DNA from: an uncultured Eubacteriales bacterium
GTDB lineage: Bacteria; Bacillota; Clostridia; Oscillospirales; CAG-272
DNA: 64,000 bases
Assembly (NCBI GenBank): GCA_934447715.1
Contig: CAKSER010000007.1
Location: 12,856 to 76,855 of the forward strand
Direction: 5' to 3'
Below the pieces are notes generated by a model. That model had not been told where the DNA came from, ran no database searches, and worked only from the letters and a program-made list of their open reading frames with translations. Positions 42,107 to 52,397 of the stretch are shown here, in pieces; position 1 is the first letter of the stretch; each line of letters opens with the position of its first letter. The position numbers and the translations under genes are program-made.

Positions 42107-42180
42107 GGCGGAATAGCTCAGTTGGCTAGAGCAATCGGTTCATACCCGATAGGTCGTGGGTTCAAGTCCAACTTCCGCTA
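42107..42180 (+). tRNA. tRNA-Met (CAT), elongator type
   Basis: Full cloverleaf: acceptor GGCGGAA/TTCCGCT (pair 1-72 is G-T), D stem GCTC/GAGC, anticodon stem ATCGG/CCGAT around TTCATAC, and T arm GTGGG-TTCAAGT-CCAAC. The T stem has one G-A mismatch (51:63) where GTGGG/CCCAC is usual. No GGG/CCC anticodon stem, so not the initiator. CCA is not encoded. Confidence 0.93.
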
Positions 42181-42183
42181 TAC

Positions 42184-42255
42184 GGCCCGGTGGTCAAGCG
42201 GTTAAGACACCGCCCTTTCACGGCGGTAACAGGAGTTCGATTCTCCTTCGGGTCA
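42184..42255 (+). tRNA. tRNA-Glu (TTC)
   Basis: Acceptor GGCCCGG/TCGGGTC, anticodon stem CCGCC/GGCGG around CTTTCAC (anticodon TTC), T arm AGGAG-TTCGATT-CTCCT. CCA is not encoded. Only 3 bases separate it from tRNA-Met. Confidence 0.96.
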
Positions 42256-42258
42256 AAG

Positions 42259-42291
42259 AAAAAAGCACTTGTGTAAAGCAGGTGCTTTTTT
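42259..42291 (+). terminator. Terminator of the tRNA unit
   Basis: AAAAAAGCACTTG pairs with CAGGTGCTTTTTT, 13 pairs with one G-T and a seven-base loop, starting 4 bases after tRNA-Glu. Confidence 0.92.
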
Positions 42292-42498
42292 GTCGTGTTC
42301 CGCTTCGCAAAAAAACGCGGCAGAGCCCGGAATTTGTCTTGCCCGATGCTTAAAAATCCCATTTTTTGTGCTGCAATTTGACATGCAGGGAAAATGAGCT
42401 GCATATATTTTAATGGCGTAAAAGGCACGCGATTTGTCTTTTTGCAAAAAAATCTGAAAAATAAGTCGTAATAATTTGTTTTAAGTTGCGTAACAATC
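42292..42498. other. Intergenic region after the tRNA unit
   Basis: About 200 bases without a plausible gene. Nothing structured seen apart from the promoter at its right edge. Confidence 0.4.
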
Positions 42499-42527
42499 TT
42501 GACAGGAATTGGAAATGGTGGTATAAT
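42499..42527 (+). promoter_or_regulatory. Promoter of the lipoprotein gene at 42597
   Basis: TTGACA, 17-base spacer ending in TGG, TATAAT, a near-consensus extended -10 promoter, 69 bases before the ATG. Confidence 0.93.
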
Positions 42528-42596
42528 TTTAAATACCTAGATAAGTCGCAGGATGCGACAAATTTTTTAAATCAAAATACATAAAGGAGAACCTAA

Positions 42597-44348
42597 ATGA
42601 AGACCAAACAGTTTTTAAAGACCTTGCTTCTTTTGACATTGTCTGCACTGCTTGTAATCGGCGTGGTCGGCTGCGAGTTCGGCAAGATTACAACAGATAA
42701 CGGCGTTAAGATAAGCAAAAAGGCTTCGGCTTCCGAATTTCTCGAGGCTGTAATCAAAAACACCTCGCTCGAATATGAAGACGAGCTGACAAAGAAGCTT
42801 GCAGCTTTTGCTGAAAAGCTTGAAGAAAAAGGCTCTGCAGAGCTCAACGCAGCTATTTCCCAGCTCGGCAACGTTACCGCATACATCACATTCGATGATT
42901 CGAATGTTACATTCAAGGCAAATGTAAATGACATAGCCGAGGCACAGGCGTTCATTAATAAGGATGAGCTTGCAGTCAGCGTTACGGCAAACGCAGGCGG
43001 AGCAGACATTTCCGGCGCTTACGGAATCAGCTTAAAGGACCTTAAGGAGAACCTCAAGAACTCCATTTTTGCCCCCGGCTCAGGATCTGCATATGAGCTC
43101 CCCGAGGCGCAGTATAAGGAGATCGAAAGCGCACTCGACTCTCTTGACCTTGAAGGCATGACCGATATTTCGAACGATCTTGAGAAGCTGCTCAACTCTA
43201 TGCTTGATGATGCAAAGGCAAAATTCGAGCTTACAAAGGTTGACAACAGCGACAAGACATATGAAATCAAGTGCCAGATCACCCCGAAGGACGCTGTCGA
43301 GTATATCAAGAGCTGCGCAGCTAAGCTTGACGAGAACAAGACTGTTGCTGATTTCATTAAGAAGTACGCAGGCACGGTTATTCCGGACGGAAGCAGCTTC
43401 TCGGATCTTGTAAAGGATCTTGAGGATAATATCAACGAGGACGCTAAGCCCCTTAACCTTTCTGTCCATGTAACAGAGGATTATCTTGTTGATAAGCTTA
43501 CTGTTGCCGAGGAGGGCAAGGAGGACGAAGCATTTGTTATCGCTATCAAGAAGGTTGACGGCGGATTTGAGCTTGCTGTTACTGCCGAAAAGGAAACAGC
43601 TACTGTATCCTATACATATAAGGACGGAGCAGCTAAATATTCTATGAAGGCAGGCGGCGCAGAGATCGTATTTGACTGGAACTACGGCAAAGACGGCGCT
43701 TATACCGTAAAGATTACAGGCGGCGGTCAGGATGCTGAGTTAAAGGGAACAATGACACTCGCAGATGACAAGCTTGAAATCAAGGTTAACGAGATTGACG
43801 GCGATTCTCTCGGAGATTCCGATGTCAACCTTGATGTAGCTGTCGTAATCAGCACAGCTGTCGACGAGAGCAAGGCTGCAAAGAAGTTCGAGTATAAGGA
43901 CATTCTCAAGCTCACAGAGGAAGAGGCAACAAGCATCATTTCTTTCATCTCCGGCATAATCGGAGGCGGAGATGCGCCCACTACACCCGATACAGGCGAC
44001 GAGCCGTTTACCTTCAGCAGCGAGTGGGTCGGAACAGAGCTTGGAATTCCGGAGCCCGAATTCGGCGAAGGACTGCTTCTTACCGATACTCTTGACGAGG
44101 AAAACGACATAATGTACCTCTACGACGAGATCACCGAGGATGCTGCAACAGCATATACTACCGCACTTGAAAGCAGCAGCTTTAAATTCCTCGAGGAAGA
44201 AAGCACAACAATCGGCGCGGTTGTATACGAGATTAACGAAAATCTCCACCTCATCTTCGGCAACCAGGACGGCGCAGGCTTCCTGATCCTTACCGCAAGA
44301 GATCTCAACACCGTTTTCGAAGACTACAGCTTTGTCCCGGAGAAATAA
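42597..44348 (+). CDS. Lipoprotein of unknown function with one C-terminal repeat module
   Basis: I do not recognise a named function. The 583 residues begin with a signal peptide and lipobox VVGC (Cys26). A helical region follows (40-150), then a long beta-rich middle of alternating KVDNSDKTYEIKCQ- and AKYSMKAGGAEIVF-type strands, reminiscent of LolA-like or DUF-type lipoproteins. The last 110 residues form a module, beginning WVGTELGIPEPEFGEG and containing TEDAATAYTTALESSSFKF. That module recurs three times in the lipoprotein at 44865. GGAG precedes the ATG; a strong promoter suggests high expression. Confidence 0.85.
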   Translation: MKTKQFLKTLLLLTLSALLVIGVVGCEFGKITTDNGVKISKKASASEFLEAVIKNTSLEYEDELTKKLAAFAEKLEEKGSAELNAAISQLGNVTAYITFDDSNVTFKANVNDIAEAQAFINKDELAVSVTANAGGADISGAYGISLKDLKENLKNSIFAPGSGSAYELPEAQYKEIESALDSLDLEGMTDISNDLEKLLNSMLDDAKAKFELTKVDNSDKTYEIKCQITPKDAVEYIKSCAAKLDENKTVADFIKKYAGTVIPDGSSFSDLVKDLEDNINEDAKPLNLSVHVTEDYLVDKLTVAEEGKEDEAFVIAIKKVDGGFELAVTAEKETATVSYTYKDGAAKYSMKAGGAEIVFDWNYGKDGAYTVKITGGGQDAELKGTMTLADDKLEIKVNEIDGDSLGDSDVNLDVAVVISTAVDESKAAKKFEYKDILKLTEEEATSIISFISGIIGGGDAPTTPDTGDEPFTFSSEWVGTELGIPEPEFGEGLLLTDTLDEENDIMYLYDEITEDAATAYTTALESSSFKFLEEESTTIGAVVYEINENLHLIFGNQDGAGFLILTARDLNTVFEDYSFVPEK

Positions 44349-44450
44349 GAAACAGCTGAAATGCGCATAAAGAGAATCCTGCCGATTTTTAAAGGCTGAT
44401 TTCTCTGCAAATGAAGCTTAGGGATTACATTAAATCTGAAAAATCTACGC

Positions 44451-44501
44451 CCGACCCACTGCAAGGCCTCCTTATATGCTTTGCGGTGGGTCGGATTTTT
44501 T
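44451..44501 (+). terminator. Terminator of the 42597 lipoprotein gene
   Basis: CCGACCCAC pairs with GTGGGTCGG, extended by GCAA/TTGC inside, followed by ATTTTTTAT. Confidence 0.93.
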
Positions 44502-44602
44502 ATGACAGGCCGCGCCCGGAAACTCGTACCCGAAACCGGCAAAAGCTCAGATAGCTAAAAGCGGTCAATATAAGCCGGCTGAATATTTTTCGACATTATT
44601 AG

Positions 44603-44647
44603 ATTGACAGATCACTCAAGCGGTGATAATATTATAATACTGTCAAT
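44603..44647 (+). promoter_or_regulatory. Promoter within an inverted repeat, upstream of the second lipoprotein gene
   Basis: TTGACA-N17-TAATAT. The -35 lies in ATTGACAG (44603-44610), which is repeated inverted as CTGTCAAT (44640-44647), flanking the whole promoter. About 217 bases of loosely repetitive leader follow before the ATG. Confidence 0.6.
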
Positions 44648-44748
44648 GAATATATATTGTAAAGGAATTTCCGTATTTCTCCTGCTTTCGGATAAGATGC
44701 GCTCTGTCCGGCTGAAAATCAGGATCGGAAAGTAAAAGCGATAAGACA

Positions 44749-44860
44749 GGATATCCTCAGCCTAAACAAAAGCAGCAGCGGCAGGCATAGGCTGGGCAAT
44801 AGCCAAGCATAAGACAAACAGCCAATAAAAAAGCCAAACAAAGCAAAATATATAGGAGCA
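44749..44860 (+). repeat. Degenerate leader sharing a dispersed word with 22388
   Basis: GGATATCCTCAGCCTAA here differs by one base from the word at 22388. It is followed by AGCAGCAGCGGCAGGC and by AAGCMWAA-type words repeated loosely up to the ribosome-binding site. Confidence 0.45.
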
Positions 44861-44864
44861 GTAT

Positions 44865-46997
44865 ATGAAAAAACGACCGATTGCCTTTTTCTTAGCAATT
44901 GCCATGGCGGCAATCATTCTTTGCGGATGCAGAGGAAACAACCAGACGCCGCAGCAGCGCCTTTCGGGAGCGCTTGAAAATGCCGGAAGCGATATCCTTG
45001 CGGCATTTATTCCGGAGGAGACTGCGAAGCTTGTAAAAGAATCCGACAAGCTCGGTATCGAGCTTAAGTTCACCGACGACGAAGCATTTAAGCTTTTAGG
45101 CTCGGATCTCAGCGTGAACGCAGTCTACGGAAGAGAGGCGGATATTCTCACAGCCGATCTTCAGCTTTTAAGAAGCAATGCGCTTTTTGCCAATCTTAAG
45201 GCCGCTTTTAAGGACGGGGTTTTGGTAATCGATTGGAACACACTTGAAAAAAAATACGGTATCGATCTGAAAAAGGGAGATATTTCAAAGCTTCTGCCCG
45301 ATGACGGGGATTTTTCAGGCTCCGAGCTTACCGATGCGATCGGATCGGCAGGAAAGCTTCTGATGCTGCCTGTAAATCTTGACGAGGCTGTTAAGACGAT
45401 AAGCAGCGTCTCACAGGTAAGCGAAAGCTCTGACAGGGAAAACAGCACAATTGCCCTTACAATCGACGAAAAAGGGCTGAAGGAGATTGCAAAAAAGCTC
45501 GGCTTTGAAACCACCGCATTCGACGGAGCAAAGCTTGAAGGAAGCCTTTTGCTCACCGATTTTAATGAGCTGCTTGCAATGAGCCTGAAAATCACCGGTA
45601 CGAACGTAAGCGTGAGTTCCGAGCTTAAGGGTGGCAAGCTTACGATTGAGGGTACGGCAGCAGGCTCGCGGATTTCGGTAAAAAGCGAAAAGGGAGCCCT
45701 GACGGTAAGCTATGAGATAAAGGACGGCGCGGCTGTCCAAATTGAATACATAAAAAAAGGCACAAAGGCGGAATATACTGCCTCGGTCGACGGCGCCGAC
45801 ATTCTTTTGCAGCTCGGCGGAGATGCGGATTTTGCAGCTAACTCGATATTTCTCAATTTAAACAGCATTACAATAGGCAAGGCAGGTGTAACCGTTAAGT
45901 CGGGCGCATCGATTTCTGTTTCGGTAAAGGCAACCGATGCACAGCCATCAATGACAGCGCTCGGCGAGTATACAGATGTTTCGTCTGTCGGAGGTAAAGA
46001 GCTTTCCTCGCTTAAGGAAAAGCTTTCCGGTCTTGTCGAGGCAAACGAAATCCAGACCGACGAGGGCAAGCTCAAATGGCCGGAGGACAGGATAAACGGA
46101 AAGGTGCCGACACCTGATAAGGGTTATATCGGAAGAATAACCGATACCGGAAGCAGAATCGAGATTGAATATCTGAGGATTGCAGGAAAGAGCAAGGCGG
46201 AAAAGTATGCAAACATGCTGGAGGATGCAGGCTTTACTTCCTTAAAGGACGCTGCGGAAAACGCCCCGACCGGAAGCTTTGATTATTCATTCTTTGCGGA
46301 AAATCCCGACACCGGATGGTCTGCCGGGGTATACTATAACGAGTACTATCACGAAATGACGGTGGTCGTTGAGCTTAACGAGGCGGATTCGTCGGGCTAT
46401 GAATGGCCGATAAACGAAAACACGGAGCATCTTCTTGCGCCGAGCTTTGAGAAGCTGTATGAGCTTACGGTTACAAACAGATCGACTGTTGCGAAATTCG
46501 GCAATGTCGGTGCGCAGACCATGCTTGACTATGTAAATAAGGTAAGAAGAAACGGCTATAAGAAGACGGTTTCGACAGAATATGACAATTCCGGCGAATA
46601 TGTTTTCAGCGCGGAAAACGATATCGGATATACAGCGGTCATATCGGCATCGTCGGCAGGCGGAGACGGGTCGCTTTACAATGTGATTGTCGCGATAATA
46701 GCTCCTGTAGAGATGCCCACACAGATGCCGGATTTCCCCTACGGAAGGCAGGCAAGTGTCAGCGAGCAGGACGGAGTCTATACACTTGCGTATAAGAAGA
46801 CGACGGTTGATGACGCAAAGGCGTATGCCGAGACCTTAAAGGAAAAGGGCTTTGTAATTCCGATGGATCTCAAGCCGATCGATACCGAAAACTACGAATA
46901 CTGCTACGGCGCATATAATTCCGCAGGCTTCGGCGTCTGCGTATACTATCAGGGCAACGGAATAACCTGCATAACAGCCGGATATTTCTCGTTCTGA
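44865..46997 (+). CDS. Lipoprotein of unknown function with three C-terminal repeat modules
   Basis: A paralogue in architecture of the gene at 42597. The 710 residues have a signal peptide with lipobox LCGC (second Cys the likely anchor, about Cys23), a helical N-terminal half, beta-rich repeats around 200-360, then three roughly 100-residue modules. Each has a Pro-rich lead (KVPTPDKGYIGRI, HLLAPSFEKLYEL, TQMPDFPYGRQASV), an Ala/Tyr helix ending in GF or GY (YANMLEDAGF, YVNKVRRNGY, YAETLKEKGF) and a final strand pair. The function is unknown; surface ligand binding is a guess. AGGAG precedes the ATG. Confidence 0.85.
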   Translation: MKKRPIAFFLAIAMAAIILCGCRGNNQTPQQRLSGALENAGSDILAAFIPEETAKLVKESDKLGIELKFTDDEAFKLLGSDLSVNAVYGREADILTADLQLLRSNALFANLKAAFKDGVLVIDWNTLEKKYGIDLKKGDISKLLPDDGDFSGSELTDAIGSAGKLLMLPVNLDEAVKTISSVSQVSESSDRENSTIALTIDEKGLKEIAKKLGFETTAFDGAKLEGSLLLTDFNELLAMSLKITGTNVSVSSELKGGKLTIEGTAAGSRISVKSEKGALTVSYEIKDGAAVQIEYIKKGTKAEYTASVDGADILLQLGGDADFAANSIFLNLNSITIGKAGVTVKSGASISVSVKATDAQPSMTALGEYTDVSSVGGKELSSLKEKLSGLVEANEIQTDEGKLKWPEDRINGKVPTPDKGYIGRITDTGSRIEIEYLRIAGKSKAEKYANMLEDAGFTSLKDAAENAPTGSFDYSFFAENPDTGWSAGVYYNEYYHEMTVVVELNEADSSGYEWPINENTEHLLAPSFEKLYELTVTNRSTVAKFGNVGAQTMLDYVNKVRRNGYKKTVSTEYDNSGEYVFSAENDIGYTAVISASSAGGDGSLYNVIVAIIAPVEMPTQMPDFPYGRQASVSEQDGVYTLAYKKTTVDDAKAYAETLKEKGFVIPMDLKPIDTENYEYCYGAYNSAGFGVCVYYQGNGITCITAGYFSF

Positions 46998-47072
46998 ACC
47001 TTGCAGAATTCAGTTTGCAGCCGACAGCCCGAATGTTGCTTCGGACTGCCGGCGCAGCGCTGCATTAGAAAA

Positions 47073-47103
47073 ACCGGAATCTCTTTCGAGATTCCGGTAC
47101 TTT
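47073..47103. terminator. Bidirectional terminator
   Basis: ACCGGAATCTC-TTTC-GAGATTCCGGT, an eleven-pair perfect stem, with T-rich tracts on both strands, between convergent genes. Confidence 0.93.
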
Positions 47104-47122
47104 TTAAAATTACGGCTTAAGC

Positions 47123-47605
47123 TTACAGTCCGCCGAACATGTTCTCTGCAAACTTGCGCAAAGCCCTTGTTCTCAGGCGGTAAACCTGCGTTTTCTCCAT
47201 CCCGAGGAGCTCCATAAGATCCTCCGCACTGCCTGTCTGTGCCGGATGGATGAAGAATCCGTCAAGGACCGTGCGTTCCTCCCTGTCGAGGGCTTCAAGG
47301 CTTCGTTCGATAGATCTTCTTCTTGCATAACAGATCTGCATCTTGCCTCTGAGCTCCTCAACCTCGTTTTCATACTCTCTTGCTCCGCTGGCCGAGCCTT
47401 TGACAAATCTGTCCATCGCGGTGATCTGGTCACGTAAATTGAGCTCTGCATTGCTGATCGAACGGTAGCTTTTTAAATTCCTTATCGCCTCGTCTTTTCC
47501 CTTGAAGGTCGATGGGTTCTTTCTCTCGCCGGCGTTCGATCTTGCGTTTGTTGCTTCGTTTGATCTTGCGTTTGTTGCTTCGTTTGATCTTGCGTTTTGG
47601 TTCAT
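47123..47605 (-). CDS. ArpU/RinA-like sigma-70-related regulator
   Basis: Predicted late-gene type transcription regulator as found in phages and near them. After a repetitive start comes a helical region (residues about 35-95), then a sigma region 4-like helix-turn-helix (EERTVLDGFFIHP, AEDLMELLGMEKTQVYRLR). The N-terminus contains an ARSNEATN unit twice plus a partial third, encoded by 24-base tandem repeats. The start is uncertain: ATG at 47605 (GGAGG 13 bases upstream) or TTG at 47647 (AAGGA 7 bases upstream), the latter overlapping the opposite promoter. Confidence 0.7.
   Translation of the reverse strand: MNQNARSNEATNARSNEATNARSNAGERKNPSTFKGKDEAIRNLKSYRSISNAELNLRDQITAMDRFVKGSASGAREYENEVEELRGKMQICYARRRSIERSLEALDREERTVLDGFFIHPAQTGSAEDLMELLGMEKTQVYRLRTRALRKFAENMFGGL
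47538..47598 (-). repeat. 24-base tandem repeat inside the ArpU-like gene
   Basis: Two exact 24-base units (47538-47561 and 47562-47585) and about half of a third. They encode the ARSNEATN repeats near the N-terminus, so unit number can change without a frameshift. Confidence 0.9.
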
Positions 47606-47640
47606 TTGCGTTTCTGCGCCTCCGTGGTGATTGAATTTTG

Positions 47641-47669
47641 TTGACAAAGTCTTGTCCTTAATGTATAAT
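47641..47669 (+). promoter_or_regulatory. Promoter of the XRE regulator
   Basis: TTGACA, 17-base spacer, TATAAT, both consensus. The next gene on this strand starts at 47804, leaving a 130-base leader that carries two dyads. Confidence 0.9.
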
Positions 47670-47738
47670 TGAGTTATACGAAGGGGTTTGAGTTCCCTTT
47701 TTTAGGGGATTGAATTTGTTGTCCCGTGTCTAATTATA

Positions 47739-47785
47739 TTCCGAAATGTCGGAAATGTCAATATTTTTTTCCGAAAATTCGGAAA
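47739..47785 (+). promoter_or_regulatory. Two operator-like dyads upstream of the XRE gene
   Basis: TTCCGAAATGTCGGAA (47739-47754) and TTTCCGAAAATTCGGAAA (47768-47785) share the half-site TTCCGA. Their centres are 30 bases apart, close to three helical turns. They lie just upstream of the XRE start and are probably its autoregulatory sites. Confidence 0.75.
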
Positions 47786-47803
47786 TTTGCGAGGAATGAA
47801 CAA

Positions 47804-48190
47804 ATGTTTGCAGAATTATTTGTGCAGCTTTTACAATCCAAGAAAACAACGGCATTGGAATTATCAAAGCAGATCGGCGTGCCCAAATCCATTGTATACG
47901 AATGGAAGAACGGGAAAAGACAGCCGAGTGCGGAAAACCTTATGAAGCTTGCAGATTATTTCGGTGTGTCTGTCAGCTATCTTATGACGGGAAAGGATTA
48001 TGACGGTCCGGGCGCCGAAAATGAAGATGAAAAGGAATTGCTGCTTATGCTGCGCGAGGCAAAAAGAATTTCGCTTGAGGATCACGACCTGCTTGTGAGC
48101 GATTTCAAGCGGAATATATCGCTTTACCTCAAAGCCAACGCGCCGAGCCTGAAGGAGCGGAAGGACATCGAGGAGCAGCAGCACCAGTAA
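47804..48190 (+). CDS. XRE-family transcriptional regulator
   Basis: A 128-residue DNA-binding protein with a Cro/C1-type helix-turn-helix at about residues 8-62 (TTALELSKQIGVPKSIVYEW, RQPSAENLMKLADYFGVS), the YLMTG end typical of Firmicute XRE repressors, and an acidic then helical C-terminus. I start at the ATG at 47804 with AGGA 8 bases upstream. A frame open from 47726 would run through the operator dyads. It is divergent from the ArpU-like gene, an arrangement seen in prophage control regions, but no phage structural gene is near. Confidence 0.88.
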   Translation: MFAELFVQLLQSKKTTALELSKQIGVPKSIVYEWKNGKRQPSAENLMKLADYFGVSVSYLMTGKDYDGPGAENEDEKELLLMLREAKRISLEDHDLLVSDFKRNISLYLKANAPSLKERKDIEEQQHQ

Positions 48191-48583
48191 AGGGCGGAAA
48201 AGGGCGAGGAATGCCGAAAATACGAAAATTGCCCGATGCGGAAAGATCGGGAAAATCCGATCTGCGTATGGCTCGTCCCGGGATACTTCTCGGCACGATC
48301 GGACGCGGAATGCTGAGCTGCTGCTTTGCATTCTGCCTGCACCTTTGCCGGCTGTGTTTTGTGATTTTCAATAGTCGGAGCGTGTTTGATCGCGCGTCGG
48401 ACAAGTAAGCCGGGAGGGTATAAAGGCAGAGATAGCAGGTTGGAAGGAGGACCGAGAGGCTGTAATCGGCGAAAATCGGTGCCGGATGATTATCGGTCTG
48501 GGTGAGTTATCAGCATTTGAAATCCGACAAAATTCGATAAAATCCGACCTTTAAAACCGAAAATATGTATTTTATCAAACAGA
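48191..48583. other. Intergenic region after the XRE gene
   Basis: About 390 bases with loosely repeated words (GGCGAGGAATGC, GAAAATCGG, AAATCCGAC). A frame for 65 residues at 48211 has its ATG abutting the purine tract and no family character; not called. Confidence 0.4.
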
Positions 48584-48616
48584 GGCTCAGCGATATAATC
48601 CGACTGGGCCTTTTTG
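48584..48616 (+). terminator. Terminator downstream of the XRE region
   Basis: AGGCTCAG pairs with CTGGGCCT (one G-T) followed by five Ts. Confidence 0.75.
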
Positions 48617-48776
48617 ATGTTTTTGATATTTAAAATCCGCTCCGACAGGAGTGACGCGCAAAAAACGAATAAAATCCGGGAAAAGTGAGAAAAAACAAAA
48701 TCAAGATAAGAATGCAGGAAACAGCGAAAGTAATGGAATCCGAGGAAAACGAAGGAAAAAGGAAGGACCGAAAAGA

Positions 48777-49715
48777 ATGGAAAGCAGCCGATATAAAGAG
48801 CTTTACGGTAACAAGAGATATTATACCTATGACATGTACATGAAAAACCGCTTCGGCGGCAAGTGCGTAAAGGTGCCGCTTGACGGGGGATTTACCTGCC
48901 CGAACATCGACGGGACAAAGGGACACGGCGGCTGCAGCTACTGCTCGCACCGCATTCCGGAAATGCGCGGACTTTCGCTTGAGGAGCAGTATACAAGGGC
49001 GCTCGAGCCGCTTTTAAAAAAATGGGGCAAGGACGGCGCAGGCGACAGGTGCATACCGTATTTTCAGTTTTTCACAAATACATACGGCAGCACAGAAAGG
49101 CTGAGGGAGCTTTATTACAGGGCGCTGTCTCTTCCCGGTGCGATAGGTCTGAGCATCGGAACAAGGGCGGACTGCATAAGCGAGTCGACGGTTGAGCTTT
49201 TAAGAGAGCTGAACGAAAAAACCTATCTTACGATCGAGCTCGGTCTTCAGACGGTGCATGAGGAAACCGCGAAAAGAATCAACCGCTGCCACACCTACGG
49301 CGAATTTCTTGAGGGATATAAAAGGCTTGAAGGGCTTAATATCTGCGTCCACCTTATAAACGGGCTCCCAGGCGAGACCGAGGAGATGATGGTTGAGAGC
49401 GCAGCCGAAATCGGAAGGCTGCATCCGCATCAGGTAAAGCTGCACGGCCTTTATATCGAAAAGGGCTGCATGATGTATGACGACTATCTTGACGGAAAAA
49501 TTCAGCTGCAGACGCTTGAGCAGTATGCAAAAACCGTCTGTCGTCAGCTCGAGGTGCTCCCTCCCGACACCGTGATCGGAAGGGTGACCGGAGACGGTGA
49601 CGGAGAGCTTCTTGCGGCTCCCGAGTGGTCAAGAAAGAAATTTGTGGTTATGAACACTATCGATAAGCTCATGAGGGGGCAAAATCTAACACAAGGAGAC
49701 AAATTCTCGGAGTAA
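48777..49715 (+). CDS. TIGR01212-type radical SAM protein (YhcC-like)
   Basis: Iron-sulfur radical SAM enzyme of unknown reaction, 312 residues from the ATG at 48777, chosen because GGAAGGA lies about 9 bases upstream and the family begins near here (KELYGNKRYYTYDMYMK). A GTG at 48651 would add 42 basic residues unlike the family. The cluster Cys residues are in FTCPNIDGTKGHGGCSYC. Other landmarks are FFTNTYGS, IGTRADC, IELGLQTVHEETAKRINR and LINGLPGETEEMM. It has no obvious partner gene here. Confidence 0.9.
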   Translation: MESSRYKELYGNKRYYTYDMYMKNRFGGKCVKVPLDGGFTCPNIDGTKGHGGCSYCSHRIPEMRGLSLEEQYTRALEPLLKKWGKDGAGDRCIPYFQFFTNTYGSTERLRELYYRALSLPGAIGLSIGTRADCISESTVELLRELNEKTYLTIELGLQTVHEETAKRINRCHTYGEFLEGYKRLEGLNICVHLINGLPGETEEMMVESAAEIGRLHPHQVKLHGLYIEKGCMMYDDYLDGKIQLQTLEQYAKTVCRQLEVLPPDTVIGRVTGDGDGELLAAPEWSRKKFVVMNTIDKLMRGQNLTQGDKFSE

Positions 49716-49786
49716 AATTGTGCAACATATACAAAAAATGCTGCTGAATTTCTACTGCCCATACTCCGAAAATGCGGAATAACCTA

Positions 49787-49815
49787 TTGAATTGACGAAG
49801 GCAAAAGTGTATAAT
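49787..49815 (+). promoter_or_regulatory. Promoter of the EF-G-like gene
   Basis: TTGAAT, 17-base spacer, TATAAT. The 156-base leader contains TTGTACA twice (near 49858 and 49914). Confidence 0.8.
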
Positions 49816-49971
49816 GTTTTCAATAATAGCATAAAGATGTTACTGCTTTTTGAGCATATTGTACAACAAGCCGGTATGCATTTTCGCCCGAATTTAAGGC
49901 GAGGCGCCGAATCTTGTACAGCAAACGTCAAATTATTAGTTTAAATATATACCGCAAAGGAGAACAAGACA

Positions 49972-52047
<2,076 letters not shown>

Positions 52048-52155
52048 GCGCATCAGGGTATTGTAGCGCAGCAGGGTATTTGTAAGCGCAGATGGCATCG
52101 GAAGCATGACGTTAGGGCATCACGGGGCAGCACAGGGGCAGCAAAGGAGGACTTA
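52048..52155 (+). repeat. Degenerate repeats after the EF-G-like gene
   Basis: Directly after the stop, AGCGCATCAGGGTATTGT and AGCGCAGCAGGGTATTTGT stand side by side, followed by AAGCGCAGATGG and two GGGGCAGCA words. The unit length is about 18-20 bases. No coding frame. Confidence 0.7.
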
Positions 52156-52215
52156 AGCCGTACGTTTACAGACACTGCCGCTTGCAGCGCTGCCTGAGGA
52201 CTTTAACAAATAAGC

Positions 52216-52253
52216 AAAACCGCTTCGATTCAAAAAATTGGAGCGGTTTTTTC
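52216..52253 (+). terminator. Terminator of the EF-G-like gene
   Basis: AAAACCGCT pairs with AGCGGTTTT, followed by TTCTTCTTT. It lies 170 bases after the stop codon. Confidence 0.85.
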
Positions 52254-52397
52254 TTCTTTAAACGGCTGCTGCGGCGAAAAGGAGAAAATGGGGAAAAAAT
52301 AGCCGAATATGGGGGAATGTCGCCGAATATAGCCGGATAGTGCCGGAAAGTTGCCTTATAAATGGCTTTGGCAGGCAGCTTAGTTTTGGCTGGTGGC

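Noticed and set aside
47726..47803. A 26-residue N-terminal extension of the XRE regulator
   Set aside because: It would place the two operator-like dyads inside coding sequence; the ATG at 47804 has a proper ribosome-binding site and fits the family start.
48211..48408. A 65-residue frame after the XRE gene
   Set aside because: The ATG abuts the purine tract, leaving no spacing; no conserved pattern, and the region resembles other degenerate spacers.
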